Assembly: GCF_000199675.1 (NCBI RefSeq)
Contig: NC_014960.1
Coordinates: forward strand, 620,001-684,000
DNA length: 64,000 nucleotides
Direction: 5' to 3'
Source of the DNA: Anaerolinea thermophila UNI-1
GTDB taxonomy: Bacteria; Chloroflexota; Anaerolineae; Anaerolineales; Anaerolineaceae
Both the position numbers and the translations under genes were made by a program. Positions within the stretch are counted from its first letter, which is position 1; each line of letters starts with the position of its first letter. The notes beneath the pieces were generated by a model that was not told where the DNA came from, searched no databases, and saw nothing but the letters and a program-made list of their open reading frames with translations. Positions 1 through 8,554 of this stretch are shown piece after piece.

Positions 1-128
1 TTCCTACCCCGGCATGTTTCATGCAAGCCCTGGAAGATGCCCTGTATGAATATCGCCTGCAAATTGATGAAACACCGTTGAATCCCAGCCTGTTATGGGA
101 AATGGTGCAAAAAGCACCCAAGAAGTAA
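1..128 (+). CDS. C-terminal end of a molybdenum hydroxylase large subunit (partial)
   Basis: Only the last 41 codons are in the window, read in the frame that ends at the TAA at 126-128. The residues resemble the extreme C-terminus of the xanthine dehydrogenase/aldehyde oxidase Moco subunit: a TPA-type segment, an A-L-x-D-A-L helix, then an E-T-P-L-N-P segment and a final helix. In the family this tail follows the catalytic Glu motif. A CoxG-like gene starts 66 bases downstream, and coxG genes usually accompany such enzymes, which supports the reading. Identification rests on a short tail and is moderate at best. Confidence 0.5.
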   Translation, partial: PTPACFMQALEDALYEYRLQIDETPLNPSLLWEMVQKAPKK

Positions 129-194
129 ATGATCGGGAGTGGAGCCCCGTGAGTTTAAAAATCTCATATACAATATTGAGGAGGACTGTTATCC

Positions 195-818
195 ATGCAA
201 CTCGAAGGTGAACACGTATTCAAAGGGCCGCGCGAAGAAGTCTACGCCATGTTCCGCGATCCAGAAGTGCTGGCGAGCGCCTTGCCCGGTACGCAATCTC
301 TGAACAAGATTGACGATCAGCACTATGAAGGTGCCATGAACATCCGTATTGGTCCCGTTTCCGGTTCTTTCTCCGGAAAACTGGAAGTTGCCGATGAAGT
401 TGCCCCCGAAAAATGCACCCTGATTGTGGAAGGTCGCGGCGCTCCCGGTTTTGCCAAGGGCGTGGGACGTGTGGAGTTCATTGACCAGGGCGATGGTACT
501 ACCCTGATGAAGTATTCCGGCGATGTGCAGATTGGTGGAACCCTGGCGAGCGTGGGCCAGCGCATGATTGACAGCGTAGCGAAAAGCATGATCAAAACAG
601 CCTTCGAGACGCTGGACAAAGCCCTGGAAGCCCGTCTGGCAGCCAAAGCCGGGAGTGCGCCGGTAGAGTTCAAAGCCCCCACCGAGGCAGAGTTTGCCGC
701 CGCCGTAACCAAGGACATGGCATCAGGGTTAAAAGAGGTAGCGGAAGTGCGCATGCTCTTCTACGTGATCCCGCTGATCCTGGTTCTGGTGGTCATTGCT
801 TATCTGCTTTCGCACTAA
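195..818 (+). CDS. coxG: CoxG-like SRPBCC protein with C-terminal membrane anchor
   Basis: A 207-residue CoxG (carbon monoxide dehydrogenase subunit G) family protein with an SRPBCC lipid-binding fold at about residues 1-145. Typical features are the F-K-G-P-R-E-E-V-Y start, the A-L-P-G turn and the G-x-V-x-G-x-F-S-G strand. The last ~20 residues (YVIPLILVLVVIAYLLSH) form a membrane anchor. In aerobic CO oxidisers CoxG recruits or matures the Mo-hydroxylase at the membrane. Here the neighbouring Mo-enzyme lacks the CODH signature, so the role is probably assembly or membrane recruitment of another hydroxylase. The start is set by a GGAGG motif about 12 bases upstream of ATG. Confidence 0.85.
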   Translation: MQLEGEHVFKGPREEVYAMFRDPEVLASALPGTQSLNKIDDQHYEGAMNIRIGPVSGSFSGKLEVADEVAPEKCTLIVEGRGAPGFAKGVGRVEFIDQGDGTTLMKYSGDVQIGGTLASVGQRMIDSVAKSMIKTAFETLDKALEARLAAKAGSAPVEFKAPTEAEFAAAVTKDMASGLKEVAEVRMLFYVIPLILVLVVIAYLLSH

Positions 819-825
819 TCTGGTG

Positions 826-861
826 GATAAGGTGATTCGAAGGGGGCGAATCACCTTTATC
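826..861 (+). terminator. hairpin after coxG
   Basis: An 11-bp perfect inverted repeat (AAGGTGATTCG / CGAATCACCTT) with a 7-base loop lies 10 bases after the coxG stop. The following T-tract is poor, so this is a terminator or an RNA 3' end processing hairpin. The rest of 862-1049 shows no gene that I can support. Confidence 0.45.
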
Positions 862-1049
862 GAACTTCCTCACCAACAACGGGCATGGAGGAGACAGCGC
901 CCGGAGAAGAGGAGAAAAAGGAGGTGGCTATCGAGGGTACGTGAAGCATTTTTCTCATCCCCGTGGGCTGGCAAACCCACAACGTCTTGAACTGTTCATT
1001 CATCCAAAATCACCTGTTGAAAACTTATTCTTCGGAGGAAGGAAGTCAC

Positions 1050-2465
1050 ATGGCTACAACTGCTAAAAAACCTGCAGTGATGGGGTACCTTCCCAATGAC
1101 GTTCCGCCGTTCGGGCAGATGGTTCTGCTGGGCTTCCAGCATGTCCTCACCATGTTCCCCGCGACGGTGTTGTGCGCCATCCTGATGAAGTTCCCCGTCA
1201 GCACAGTGCTCACCATCACCGGTCTGGGCACGGTCGTGGCATTGCTCGGCTCCAAATTCGCCATGGGGAAATACATCCCCCTGTACTACGGTTCGTCCTT
1301 CTCCTACATTGCGGCGGTGACGGCAATTATGCAAGCCAAGGGAGTTGAGGGACCCGTTGCTCCGCCCGAAGTGATCTCGGTGGTGACGGCTGGCTTCATT
1401 GCTACGGGCACAATCAACATCATCGTCGGCTTGATCATTCGCCTCTCCGGTGGAAAGGAAGCCATCGATAAGATCCTGCCGCCCATCGTGACCGGTCCGG
1501 TGGCGTGCACCATTGGTATCGGCTTGGGCGCAGCAGCCCTGAACATGGCAAGCGGTGCCTGCTGTGGCGTGACCGATCCGGTGATGCAACTCAAGTGGTG
1601 GGCAGCGGCAACCGTGACCCTGCTGGCGGCGTTCATCTTCTCCGTGTACCTGCAGGGCAAGGGCTTCATCGGCATGCTCCCCATCCTTTTGGCGGCCATT
1701 TTCGGTTACATCGTAGCCATCCCGCTGGGGCTGGTGGACTTCTCTCAATTCGGTAAGGAAGCCCTCATCCGCGCCCCGACCATTACCTTCCCGGTCTTCA
1801 ATGACCCGTTGACTGCCACGGTCATTGTCGGTGTGGGTATTATGGCGATTGCCACCATCCCCGAGTCCACGGCACACCTGTATCAGATCAGCCTGTACGT
1901 GGATCACCTGGCTGAGGAACAGGGACGCGAGAAGTATGGACTGGCTCGCTACATTGGTTTGAACCTGATGCTGGACGGTCTGAACGACCTGGTCAACGGT
2001 CTGTTCGGCTCCACCGCTGGGACGAACTACGGCGAGAACAACTCGCTGATGGTGATCAGCCGTAACTACTCCGGTCCATCCCTTCTGGCGGCGGGTGTCA
2101 TCGCCATCCTGTTGGGCTTCATTGGACCGCTGGCGGAAGCCGTGGCTTCGATTCCCACTGCGGTGAGCGGTGGTCTGGCGATCTACCTGTTCGGCGTCAT
2201 CGGCATGCAAGGTATTGCGCTGATGATGGCGGAGAAGGTCAACCTGTATGATCCGAAGTCGCTGGCAATCGGTGCCGCCATCCTGATCATCGGTATCGGC
2301 GGCAACATCGGCTTCAACGGCGGCTTCCTGCCCATCCCGCTGCTTCAGGGGGTCTTCCCCTATGGTTGGCCCGCTATTGCCACGGGGGCGGTTGTGGGTA
2401 TCGTCCTCAACCTCATCACCATGGCGTGGAAACCGCCCATGGAGCGCGCGGCGGTTGAGCATTAG
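1050..2465 (+). CDS. NCS2-family nucleobase permease (xanthine/uracil type)
   Basis: A 471-residue polytopic protein of the nucleobase:cation symporter-2 family (UraA/XanQ type), with about 14 hydrophobic segments. The N-terminal P-P-F-G-Q-M-V-L-L-G-F-Q-H segment and the later P-x-x-T-x-Y-G-E-N-N-type segment (residues ~340-360, NYGENNSLMVISRNYS) are family hallmarks. It would import a purine or pyrimidine with protons or Na+ across the inner membrane. An upstream in-frame start at 963 exists, but the AGGAGGAAG motif just before ATG 1050 and the family's usual N-terminus favour 1050. It sits between molybdenum hydroxylase genes, consistent with a purine-like substrate; the exact substrate cannot be read from sequence. 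Confidence 0.88.
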   Translation: MATTAKKPAVMGYLPNDVPPFGQMVLLGFQHVLTMFPATVLCAILMKFPVSTVLTITGLGTVVALLGSKFAMGKYIPLYYGSSFSYIAAVTAIMQAKGVEGPVAPPEVISVVTAGFIATGTINIIVGLIIRLSGGKEAIDKILPPIVTGPVACTIGIGLGAAALNMASGACCGVTDPVMQLKWWAAATVTLLAAFIFSVYLQGKGFIGMLPILLAAIFGYIVAIPLGLVDFSQFGKEALIRAPTITFPVFNDPLTATVIVGVGIMAIATIPESTAHLYQISLYVDHLAEEQGREKYGLARYIGLNLMLDGLNDLVNGLFGSTAGTNYGENNSLMVISRNYSGPSLLAAGVIAILLGFIGPLAEAVASIPTAVSGGLAIYLFGVIGMQGIALMMAEKVNLYDPKSLAIGAAILIIGIGGNIGFNGGFLPIPLLQGVFPYGWPAIATGAVVGIVLNLITMAWKPPMERAAVEH

Positions 2466-2580
2466 TCTCATGCTTTGATTTGTGCAGGCGGAGCCTGCAC
2501 CTCTCGGGGCTCCCGGTGCAGAATCGATTTTCTTCATCGGGAGCCCTGAACCTTCCACTGGAGGCTTTGAGGGGCTGGGG

Positions 2581-3444
2581 ATGATTCTGGTGAGCGGTGC
2601 GGCAGGCAAAACAGGTTTGGCGGTTACCCGTGCCCTGTCAACACGCGGAAAGCGCGTGCGGGCGTGGGTGCGTTGCGAGGCATACCGTCAGCGTGCACTG
2701 GGACAGGGGGCGGCTGAGGTTGTGGTGGGGGATTTGCGCAATCCCCAGGACTGGCAGAATGCCCTGCACGGCGTTGAGGCGGTATATCACATCTGCCCCA
2801 ACATGAGCCCGGACGAGGAATCCATTGCCGCCGCCATGCTGGAAGAATTGTGCCGCCTGGAGGGGGTGCAGTTGGTGTATCATTCTGTTCTGCACCCTCA
2901 GGTGGAAGCCATGCCGCATCACTGGGCAAAGATGCGCGTGGAAGAACGCATCTTTGCCAGTGGCGTGCCCTTTACCATCCTTCAACCTTCGGCTTATTTC
3001 CAGAACTTGCTGGCGTTTCGACAAAGCATCCTGGAGCAGGGGTGTTTGAGCATCCCTTACTCGGTGCAGGCGCGCCTGAGCATGGTGGATTTGCAGGATG
3101 TTGCCGAAGCGGCGGCGCAGGTGCTGTGTGAAGATGGACATGCAGGGGCAATCTATGAACTGGCGGGACCTCAGCCTGTCTCTCACGAACAGGTTGCCCA
3201 AAGCCTTTCCCGCCTGCTGAGACGCCCGATTCAGGCTCAAACGATTCCCCTTGAGGATTGGGTGAAGCAGGCACAGCGTGCGGGGATGTCCGCTTACGCG
3301 GTGGAAACACTGGCAAAGATGTTTGCCTATTACGACGCACACGGCTTAATCGGCAATGCTCGCGTGCTGACCTGTTTGCTGGGACGGGCGCCGGTTTCAC
3401 TGGAAGAGTTTTTATCTCGGGAATTTTCCTCTCAGGGAGAGTAG
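2581..3444 (+). CDS. NmrA/SDR-like NAD(P)-binding protein
   Basis: A 287-residue atypical short-chain dehydrogenase of the NmrA/NAD(P)H-azoreductase-like group. The Rossmann glycine motif SGAAGKTG is at residues 5-12, and an H-x-x-K pair and an LQPSAYFQN segment follow in the middle, as in NmrA-like proteins that lack the usual Tyr-Lys catalysis. These proteins act as NAD(P) sensors or quinone/isoflavone-type reductases. The longer frame opening at GTG 2482 adds an unrelated Gly/Pro-rich stretch, so ATG 2581, where the Rossmann strand begins, is preferred. The next gene starts directly at the base after its stop, so the two are probably co-translated. Confidence 0.75.
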   Translation: MILVSGAAGKTGLAVTRALSTRGKRVRAWVRCEAYRQRALGQGAAEVVVGDLRNPQDWQNALHGVEAVYHICPNMSPDEESIAAAMLEELCRLEGVQLVYHSVLHPQVEAMPHHWAKMRVEERIFASGVPFTILQPSAYFQNLLAFRQSILEQGCLSIPYSVQARLSMVDLQDVAEAAAQVLCEDGHAGAIYELAGPQPVSHEQVAQSLSRLLRRPIQAQTIPLEDWVKQAQRAGMSAYAVETLAKMFAYYDAHGLIGNARVLTCLLGRAPVSLEEFLSREFSSQGE

Positions 3445-3933
3445 ATGGACTCAAACCGCAGTCAACACTATAACTTTGTTTACGAGGCCATTCCGGTGAT
3501 GTTTCACAGTCAGACCAATCAATTTATGAAATACTTGGAGCGGGATGGCACGAAATTTCTGGAGTTCTGGTGGGATCATGTAGGAGAACGCTTGCCCGAA
3601 GAGCGTTTGAGCGATTTTAAAGATGTGGCGTGTGAAATCACTCCCATTGATCAACAAACCAAAATGGCTATTATCCGCCTGCCCGTGCCAACGGCGGATC
3701 GGGAAGCCTACTACATTGGATTAATCAGCCGTCCAGAGCGGCGCTTTGCCTGGGTGCGTTTGCCAAATACCTCTGTGGTTTGCCTGATTCGCCGGGAGGG
3801 CGATGCCTTCCCCAATGGGACGGAACTGGTGGAACTGACCCCCTCGGCGAGGGTGGTATCTGTGGGAGCGGGTCCCTTGCCCGAGTGGGAGGCGTTTAAA
3901 CAGGTATTGCTCAAGATGGTGAAGAAAGGTTGA
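3445..3933 (+). CDS. conserved hypothetical protein
   Basis: A 162-residue soluble protein of unknown function whose ATG abuts the TAG of the NmrA-like gene. No signal peptide or membrane segment is visible. It is an alpha/beta protein with a Trp-rich N-terminal third (FLEFWWDHVGERL) and a central strand-rich part ending in a basic tail. I do not recognise the family. Translational coupling to the upstream NAD(P)-binding protein is the only functional clue. Confidence 0.7.
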   Translation: MDSNRSQHYNFVYEAIPVMFHSQTNQFMKYLERDGTKFLEFWWDHVGERLPEERLSDFKDVACEITPIDQQTKMAIIRLPVPTADREAYYIGLISRPERRFAWVRLPNTSVVCLIRREGDAFPNGTELVELTPSARVVSVGAGPLPEWEAFKQVLLKMVKKG

Positions 3934-3946
3934 GGGGTTAATCCAT

Positions 3947-4297
3947 ATGAAGATTGATTGGGGTACTGTGGTTGTGGGGCTGGCAATTCTGGTTGTGTAT
4001 GGGCGCATGGCGTTGATTCGTGGGCGCAAGCGCCGGCTGGAACGTCAGGCGCTGCTGGAGCAGAAACGAGAAGCCAAGAAGCAGAAGAATCGTCCTCATA
4101 CGCCGGTGGCACAACCGCAACCGGGAATCAAAATCACCTATGAGGTGGTTTCCTGGTGGCTCGTGGGCGGGGGATTGCTGGTCACACTGGCTGGAATTGC
4201 CATGCGTTACTCGGCTCTCTTCCCGCCGGCCGTGCAACCTTACTGGTGGGTGGTCACCGCGGCGGGAATTTTGCTGTTTGCTTTTAGTTTCAGATGA
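3947..4297 (+). CDS. small membrane protein, unknown
   Basis: A 116-residue protein with one N-terminal membrane segment (~residues 5-20), a highly basic cytoplasmic linker (~23-48, rich in Arg, Lys and Gln) and two C-terminal membrane segments (~68-85 and 95-113). It starts 13 bases after the preceding stop and probably belongs to the same transcript. No family is recognised. Confidence 0.6.
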   Translation: MKIDWGTVVVGLAILVVYGRMALIRGRKRRLERQALLEQKREAKKQKNRPHTPVAQPQPGIKITYEVVSWWLVGGGLLVTLAGIAMRYSALFPPAVQPYWWVVTAAGILLFAFSFR

Positions 4298-4622
4298 TGA
4301 ATATTACATTTGTAAGACAAGTAAACGTGATAAAGGTCAAACTTGTCAAACAACCTGGAATATGCTACCATGATTTTGTCGTTTTCACTGGTTTTTTTCT
4401 GACTTGAAAATTAATTCTCAGATGATATGTGTACCTCAACGGTGCGAAGCATTCGCCCGGAGGGGGTGCATTTGTTTTTCGAGGAGGTGAGGTGGCAGGG
4501 ACGGGAGTGAAATGAGTTACGGAGGAGCGTGTGAAAGAGAGATGGTGATGTGGGAGCGAGTTTGTCCTGCGCTGGCAGGAGGCGTGAGAAGAAACGATCC
4601 GTTTTGAGAGAAGGAAAATCGT
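4298..4622. other. intergenic region, no gene seen
   Basis: 325 bases separate the small membrane protein from the Mo-hydroxylase operon. The left half is AT-rich and holds a possible promoter (4343-4371). The right half is purine-rich (many GAGG and GGGA runs) without a convincing open frame or terminator hairpin. Confidence 0.6.
4343..4371 (+). promoter_or_regulatory. possible sigma-70-type promoter for the Mo-hydroxylase operon
   Basis: TTGTCA, a 17-base spacer and TACCAT (4 of 6 to consensus). The same -35 hexamer TTGTCA is used at 8484 ahead of the decarboxylase operon. It leaves a long leader of about 245 bases. Weak evidence. Confidence 0.3.
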
Positions 4623-5522
4623 ATGCAAAATCCTCATCCTGGACTTCCTGAAATTGAATATATCAAACCGGCGTCGCTGGAAGAAGCCAGCAAGTTCTTA
4701 GCGGCTCATGCCGGCGAAGCCCGCCCATTCCTGGGCGGTACAGATACCTTTGTGCGCATGCGCGATGGCGTCTGGAAGGATAAGTATCTGGTGGATGTGA
4801 AAGGGCTGGATGGCACGGCGCAGGTTTCCTTTGACCCGGAAAAAGGGTTGACCATTGGTGCGGGTGTCCCCATGAACCGGGTGGAAGCCATGCCTGAAGT
4901 CCGCGAGCATTATCCCCTGCTGGCGGAAGCCATTCGCACGGTTGCCAGTTACCAGTTGCGCAACCGTGCCACCATTGTCGGCAATATCTGCAATGCCTCT
5001 CCGGCGGGCGATACCATCGGCGCGTGCATGCTCTACGGCGGCGTGCTGAAGGTTTTCGGCGCTGATGGCGTGCGCGAGGAACCCCTGGCAACCTTCTTCA
5101 AGGGTCCCGGCAAGACCAACCTCAAACCCGGCGATATTGCTCTTTCGCTCCACCTGCCTTTACCGCCCAAAGGACATGTTGGACGCTACATTAAAGTAGC
5201 CCGCAACAAACTGGGCGATCTGGCAATTGTAGGCGTTTCGGTGCTGGGGTATCCCGATGCGACGGTGGCTTCCGGTTTCCGTTTTCTGATCGCGCTGGCT
5301 TCGGTGGCGCCGGTGCCGTTGCGCGTTCCGGTGGCAGAAAAAGTGCTGGCGGAGAAGAAAATAGATGAGGCGACCATTGCCGAAGCGGCGCAAATCGCGA
5401 TGGATTCCTGCTCGCCCATTGATGACGTCCGCGGCAGTGCGCAATACCGCAAGCACATGGTGCGCAATATGACCCGCCGCGCGGTGACCGAAGTCTGGCA
5501 GAAACTTACTCAGGCCGCCTGA
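4623..5522 (+). CDS. molybdenum hydroxylase FAD-binding (medium) subunit
   Basis: A 299-residue FAD-binding subunit of a xanthine dehydrogenase/CODH-type enzyme (CoxM/XdhB family). The first FAD pyrophosphate loop is FLGGTD (residues ~36-41). The second conserved region, T-I-V-G-N-I-C-N-A-S-P-A-G-D (residues ~117-130), is diagnostic. A C-terminal CO_deh_flav_C-like domain follows from about 180. The subunit takes electrons from the 2Fe-2S partner and passes them to NAD+ or another acceptor. It is first in a medium-small-large operon, the gene order used by CoxMSL-type enzymes, with 33 bases to the next gene. Confidence 0.92.
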   Translation: MQNPHPGLPEIEYIKPASLEEASKFLAAHAGEARPFLGGTDTFVRMRDGVWKDKYLVDVKGLDGTAQVSFDPEKGLTIGAGVPMNRVEAMPEVREHYPLLAEAIRTVASYQLRNRATIVGNICNASPAGDTIGACMLYGGVLKVFGADGVREEPLATFFKGPGKTNLKPGDIALSLHLPLPPKGHVGRYIKVARNKLGDLAIVGVSVLGYPDATVASGFRFLIALASVAPVPLRVPVAEKVLAEKKIDEATIAEAAQIAMDSCSPIDDVRGSAQYRKHMVRNMTRRAVTEVWQKLTQAA

Positions 5523-5555
5523 TGCCGGGCAGCCATTCACAACAGGAGGATTCCT

Positions 5556-6023
5556 ATGGGTTATCACCGAATTACCTTAACCGTCAATGGGGTGATGGAA
5601 CTGGTGGATGTGCCGTCCAACATGACCCTGTTGCAAATGCTCCGTGAAAAACTGGGCTTGACCGGCACGAAAAACGGCTGTGCCTCGGGCGAATGTGGCG
5701 CCTGCACGGTCATGCTGAACGGCGAGCCGGTCAATTCCTGCATGGTGCTGGCCGTGGAATGCGATGGCGCCGATGTGGTGACCGTGGAAGGCTTGGCGAA
5801 AAACGGACAACTTGACCCCCTGCAGGAAGCCATTATTGAAACCGGTGGCGTGCAGTGTGGTTTCTGCACTCCGGGCATTCTCATCTCTTCCCGCGCGCTG
5901 TTGAACCGCAACCCCAAGCCGACCGAATTTGAAATCCGCGAAGCCATTTCGGGCAACCTGTGCCGCTGCACGGGGTACAACCGCATTGTGGAAGCGGTCA
6001 AGAAAGTCGCTGGAACGGAATAG
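5556..6023 (+). CDS. molybdenum hydroxylase 2Fe-2S (small) subunit
   Basis: A 155-residue iron-sulfur subunit (CoxS/XdhC-like). The N-terminal plant-ferredoxin-type cluster uses C42, C47, C50 and C62 (GCASGECGACTV). The C-terminal cluster uses C101, C104, C136 and C138 (QCGFCTPG and NLCRCTGY). All eight cysteines are present and the length is normal. It relays electrons from the Moco site to FAD. A strong AGGAGG lies before the ATG. It sits between the FAD and Moco subunit genes with short gaps. Confidence 0.95.
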   Translation: MGYHRITLTVNGVMELVDVPSNMTLLQMLREKLGLTGTKNGCASGECGACTVMLNGEPVNSCMVLAVECDGADVVTVEGLAKNGQLDPLQEAIIETGGVQCGFCTPGILISSRALLNRNPKPTEFEIREAISGNLCRCTGYNRIVEAVKKVAGTE

Positions 6024-6041
6024 CGGAAAGGAGAAAAAACC

Positions 6042-8390
6042 ATGGCAGTCGCTGAAAAACAACAAACCGTGATTGGCGCCAGTGTACCGCGCCTGGATGT
6101 GCGCGAGAAAGTCACCGGTGCCGCGGTGTATGCCGATGATATCCAATTTGGTCCCGGATTACTGCACTGCCGGGTGAAGCGCTCGCCCATTCCGCATGGC
6201 ATCATCAAGCGCATTGACACCAGCAAGGCAGAGAAGTTGCCCGGCGTCAAGGTGGTGGTGACTGGTGCCGATTTCCCCGATCGCATCGGGTTGTACCTGA
6301 AAGATCGCCACATCTTTGCTCGCGACCGCGTGCGTTTTATCGGCGAGCCGGTTGCCGCTGTCGCCGCTGTGACTGAAGAGATTGCCGAAAAAGCCCTGGA
6401 ACTGATTGACGTGGAGTACGAGGAACTGCCCGGTGTGTTCGATCCGGTATACGGGGCTTCTCCCGAAGCGCCCCTGCTGCACCCCGAATTGGGCACTTAC
6501 GAGTACCCCAACTTCATTTTCCCCAAACCTGGCACCAACATTGCCAACCACTTCAAGATCCGCAAGGGCGATACCGAAGCCGCCTGGCCTCAATGCGCCG
6601 CGATTGTGGAACACACCTTCCGCATTCCGCATGTTCAGCATGTACCCATTGAACCGCATGTGGCGGTCGCCAAGGCGGAAGAAAACGGTCAGGTGACGTT
6701 ATGGGCAAGCACGCAGTCTCCGTTTGCTCAGCGCGCCCTGATTGCCAAAGCCCTGCATATCCCCGAAAGCAAACTGCGCGTCATTGCTCCGTTTGTGGGC
6801 GGTGGCTTTGGTTGTAAGGCGGGCGTGACCATGGAAGCCATTCCGGTGGCAGTAGCGCTCAAACTGCCCGGTTATCCCATCAAACTGCGCCTGACCCGCG
6901 AAGAAGAGTTCTACACCAATTTCGTGCGTCAGGGCTTGGTCATCAAGATTAAGGTGGGATGCGATAAAGACGGCAACCTGCTGGCGCTGGAAAACACCAT
7001 GTACTGGGATGGCGGTGCCTACACCGAGTACGGTGTGAACGTCACCCGCGCGGGCGGTTACTCCAGCACCGGCCCGTATGATATTCCCAACGTCAAGACC
7101 GACAGCATGTGCGTGTACACCAACCATCCGGTAGGCGGTGCTTACCGCGGCTTTGGCATGGCAGAACTGCACACCGGCATTGATCAAGCCATGGACATGC
7201 TCGCCGAGAAGATCGGCATGGATCGCGTGGAGTTCTTCAAGAAGAATTGCATCCGCGGCGGCGATGTGCTGGCGACCGGTATGGTGATCCACGATGTGGG
7301 TATTGAAGATTGTATTGATGCGGTTGCCAAAGACCTCAACTGGGGTGTCAAGGAGAAACCTTCCGGTCCCAATAAGGTGCGCGGCAAAGGCATTGCTCTG
7401 GCGTGGAAAGCCCCTGCCATGCCCCCGAACGCGGGGTCTTCCGCCATCGTCAAACTGAACGCTGATGGCACGGTGGATGTGAGTGTGGGCGGTCAGGAAA
7501 TTGGGCAGGGAACCTTTACGGTCATGGCGCAGATTGCCGCCGAGACGCTGGGTGTGCCTTATGAAAATGTGCGCGTCACCGGTCCCATAGACACCCGCTA
7601 CAGCCCCTACGAGTGGCAGACCGTTGCCAGCCGCCTGACCTGGTCGATGGGCAATGCGGTGCGGAATGCTGCGCTGGATGCCCGCCAGAAAGTGCTCAAC
7701 GTGGTGGCAGAAGCCTGGCAACAGGATCCCAAAGAACTGGATATCAAGAACGGTTATGTCATTTCCTACCGCACCGAAGATACCATGCCGCTTAAGGATG
7801 TGGTGGTGTACGGTATCCCCAAACCTAATGACCAGGGCTGGATTGGCGGGCCAATTGTGGGTACAGGGTCGTTCATGCCCACTTACGTCACCGGACTGGA
7901 CCCCGAGACTGGTCAGGGTGACCGCGCTGTGGTGCACTACACCACCGGCGCGCAGGGCGTGGACCTGGAAGTGGACCTCGAAACCGGGCAAATCACCATT
8001 TTGAAAGCCGTCTCTGCCTTTGACGTGGGGAAAGCCATCAACCCTGAACTGGTCAAACAGCAGATGGAAGGCGGTATGGTGCAGGGGCTCAGTTCGGCAA
8101 TCTTCGAGGAGTGCAAACTTGAAAAGGGCGTGATGCGCAACCCGTCCTTTGTGGACTATCGCATCGCTACCGCGATTGACGTGCCCCCGATCATGGACAC
8201 CTTCATCATTGAGCATGCTCAGGATGATGGTCCGTTCGGTGCGCGCGGCATTGGCGAGCATCCGCTGGTGCCGTCCATTGCTGCGGTGGCGTCGGCGTTG
8301 CGCGATGCGCTGGGCATCCGCATCACCAATCCGCCCTTCAGCGCTGAGAAAGTTTACCTTGCGCTGGTTGAAGCCGGATTGGCGAAGTAA
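6042..8390 (+). CDS. molybdenum hydroxylase Moco-binding (large) subunit, XDH-like rather than CO dehydrogenase
   Basis: A 782-residue catalytic subunit with the aldehyde oxidase/xanthine dehydrogenase a/b hammerhead domain (about residues 10-125) followed by the Moco domains. GGGFGCK (~252) and AYRGFGMAEL (~367) line the Moco, and the base-catalyst Glu is E739 in GIGEHP. True form I CO dehydrogenases carry AYRCSFR at the second site, which is absent here, so this is a hydroxylase of a heterocycle or aldehyde, not CODH. The substrate is unknown; the purine-type permease nearby suggests a purine or related N-heterocycle. A GGAAAGGAG motif precedes the start. It completes the FAD/2Fe-2S/Moco operon. 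Confidence 0.9.
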   Translation: MAVAEKQQTVIGASVPRLDVREKVTGAAVYADDIQFGPGLLHCRVKRSPIPHGIIKRIDTSKAEKLPGVKVVVTGADFPDRIGLYLKDRHIFARDRVRFIGEPVAAVAAVTEEIAEKALELIDVEYEELPGVFDPVYGASPEAPLLHPELGTYEYPNFIFPKPGTNIANHFKIRKGDTEAAWPQCAAIVEHTFRIPHVQHVPIEPHVAVAKAEENGQVTLWASTQSPFAQRALIAKALHIPESKLRVIAPFVGGGFGCKAGVTMEAIPVAVALKLPGYPIKLRLTREEEFYTNFVRQGLVIKIKVGCDKDGNLLALENTMYWDGGAYTEYGVNVTRAGGYSSTGPYDIPNVKTDSMCVYTNHPVGGAYRGFGMAELHTGIDQAMDMLAEKIGMDRVEFFKKNCIRGGDVLATGMVIHDVGIEDCIDAVAKDLNWGVKEKPSGPNKVRGKGIALAWKAPAMPPNAGSSAIVKLNADGTVDVSVGGQEIGQGTFTVMAQIAAETLGVPYENVRVTGPIDTRYSPYEWQTVASRLTWSMGNAVRNAALDARQKVLNVVAEAWQQDPKELDIKNGYVISYRTEDTMPLKDVVVYGIPKPNDQGWIGGPIVGTGSFMPTYVTGLDPETGQGDRAVVHYTTGAQGVDLEVDLETGQITILKAVSAFDVGKAINPELVKQQMEGGMVQGLSSAIFEECKLEKGVMRNPSFVDYRIATAIDVPPIMDTFIIEHAQDDGPFGARGIGEHPLVPSIAAVASALRDALGIRITNPPFSAEKVYLALVEAGLAK

Positions 8391-8401
8391 CCCGGAGATT
8401 C

Positions 8402-8435
8402 AGGTGGTTTGGGGCAACAATGCCTCAACCCACCT
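8402..8435 (+). terminator. imperfect hairpin after the Mo-hydroxylase operon
   Basis: AGGTGG...TTG.GGCA pairs with TGCC.CAA...CCACCT (15-base arms with a mismatch and a wobble, 4-base loop), 11 bases after the large-subunit stop. No long T-run follows, so termination strength is uncertain. Confidence 0.5.
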
Positions 8436-8483
8436 TTCAGGATGTGACAATTGGCAAAGTTTTCAGCATGAACGTCTCTTGAA

Positions 8484-8512
8484 TTGTCAGACATCCTTTT
8501 GTACACTGTAAT
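8484..8512 (+). promoter_or_regulatory. promoter of the Na+-decarboxylase operon
   Basis: TTGTCA (8484-8489), a 17-base spacer and TGTAAT (8507-8512), matching the sigma-70 consensus at 5 of 6 positions each. It lies 42 bases before the carboxyltransferase start and after the preceding hairpin, so this operon has its own promoter. Confidence 0.65.
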
Positions 8513-8554
8513 TGGATCTTGCATCTGATTTCACCAAAATGATGGAGAGGAGCA

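Noticed and set aside
996..2609. Long open frame on the - strand opposite the permease
   Set aside because: It mirrors the codon pattern of the permease gene and gives His/Arg/Gln-rich low-complexity sequence with no family features.
6699..8261. 520-codon open frame opposite the Mo subunit
   Set aside because: The + strand frame has all Moco motifs; the antisense product is His- and Gly-rich and unlike any protein.
6042..8390. Calling the large Mo subunit CO dehydrogenase
   Set aside because: The AYRCSFR signature required for the Mo-Cu site is absent (AYRGFG instead).
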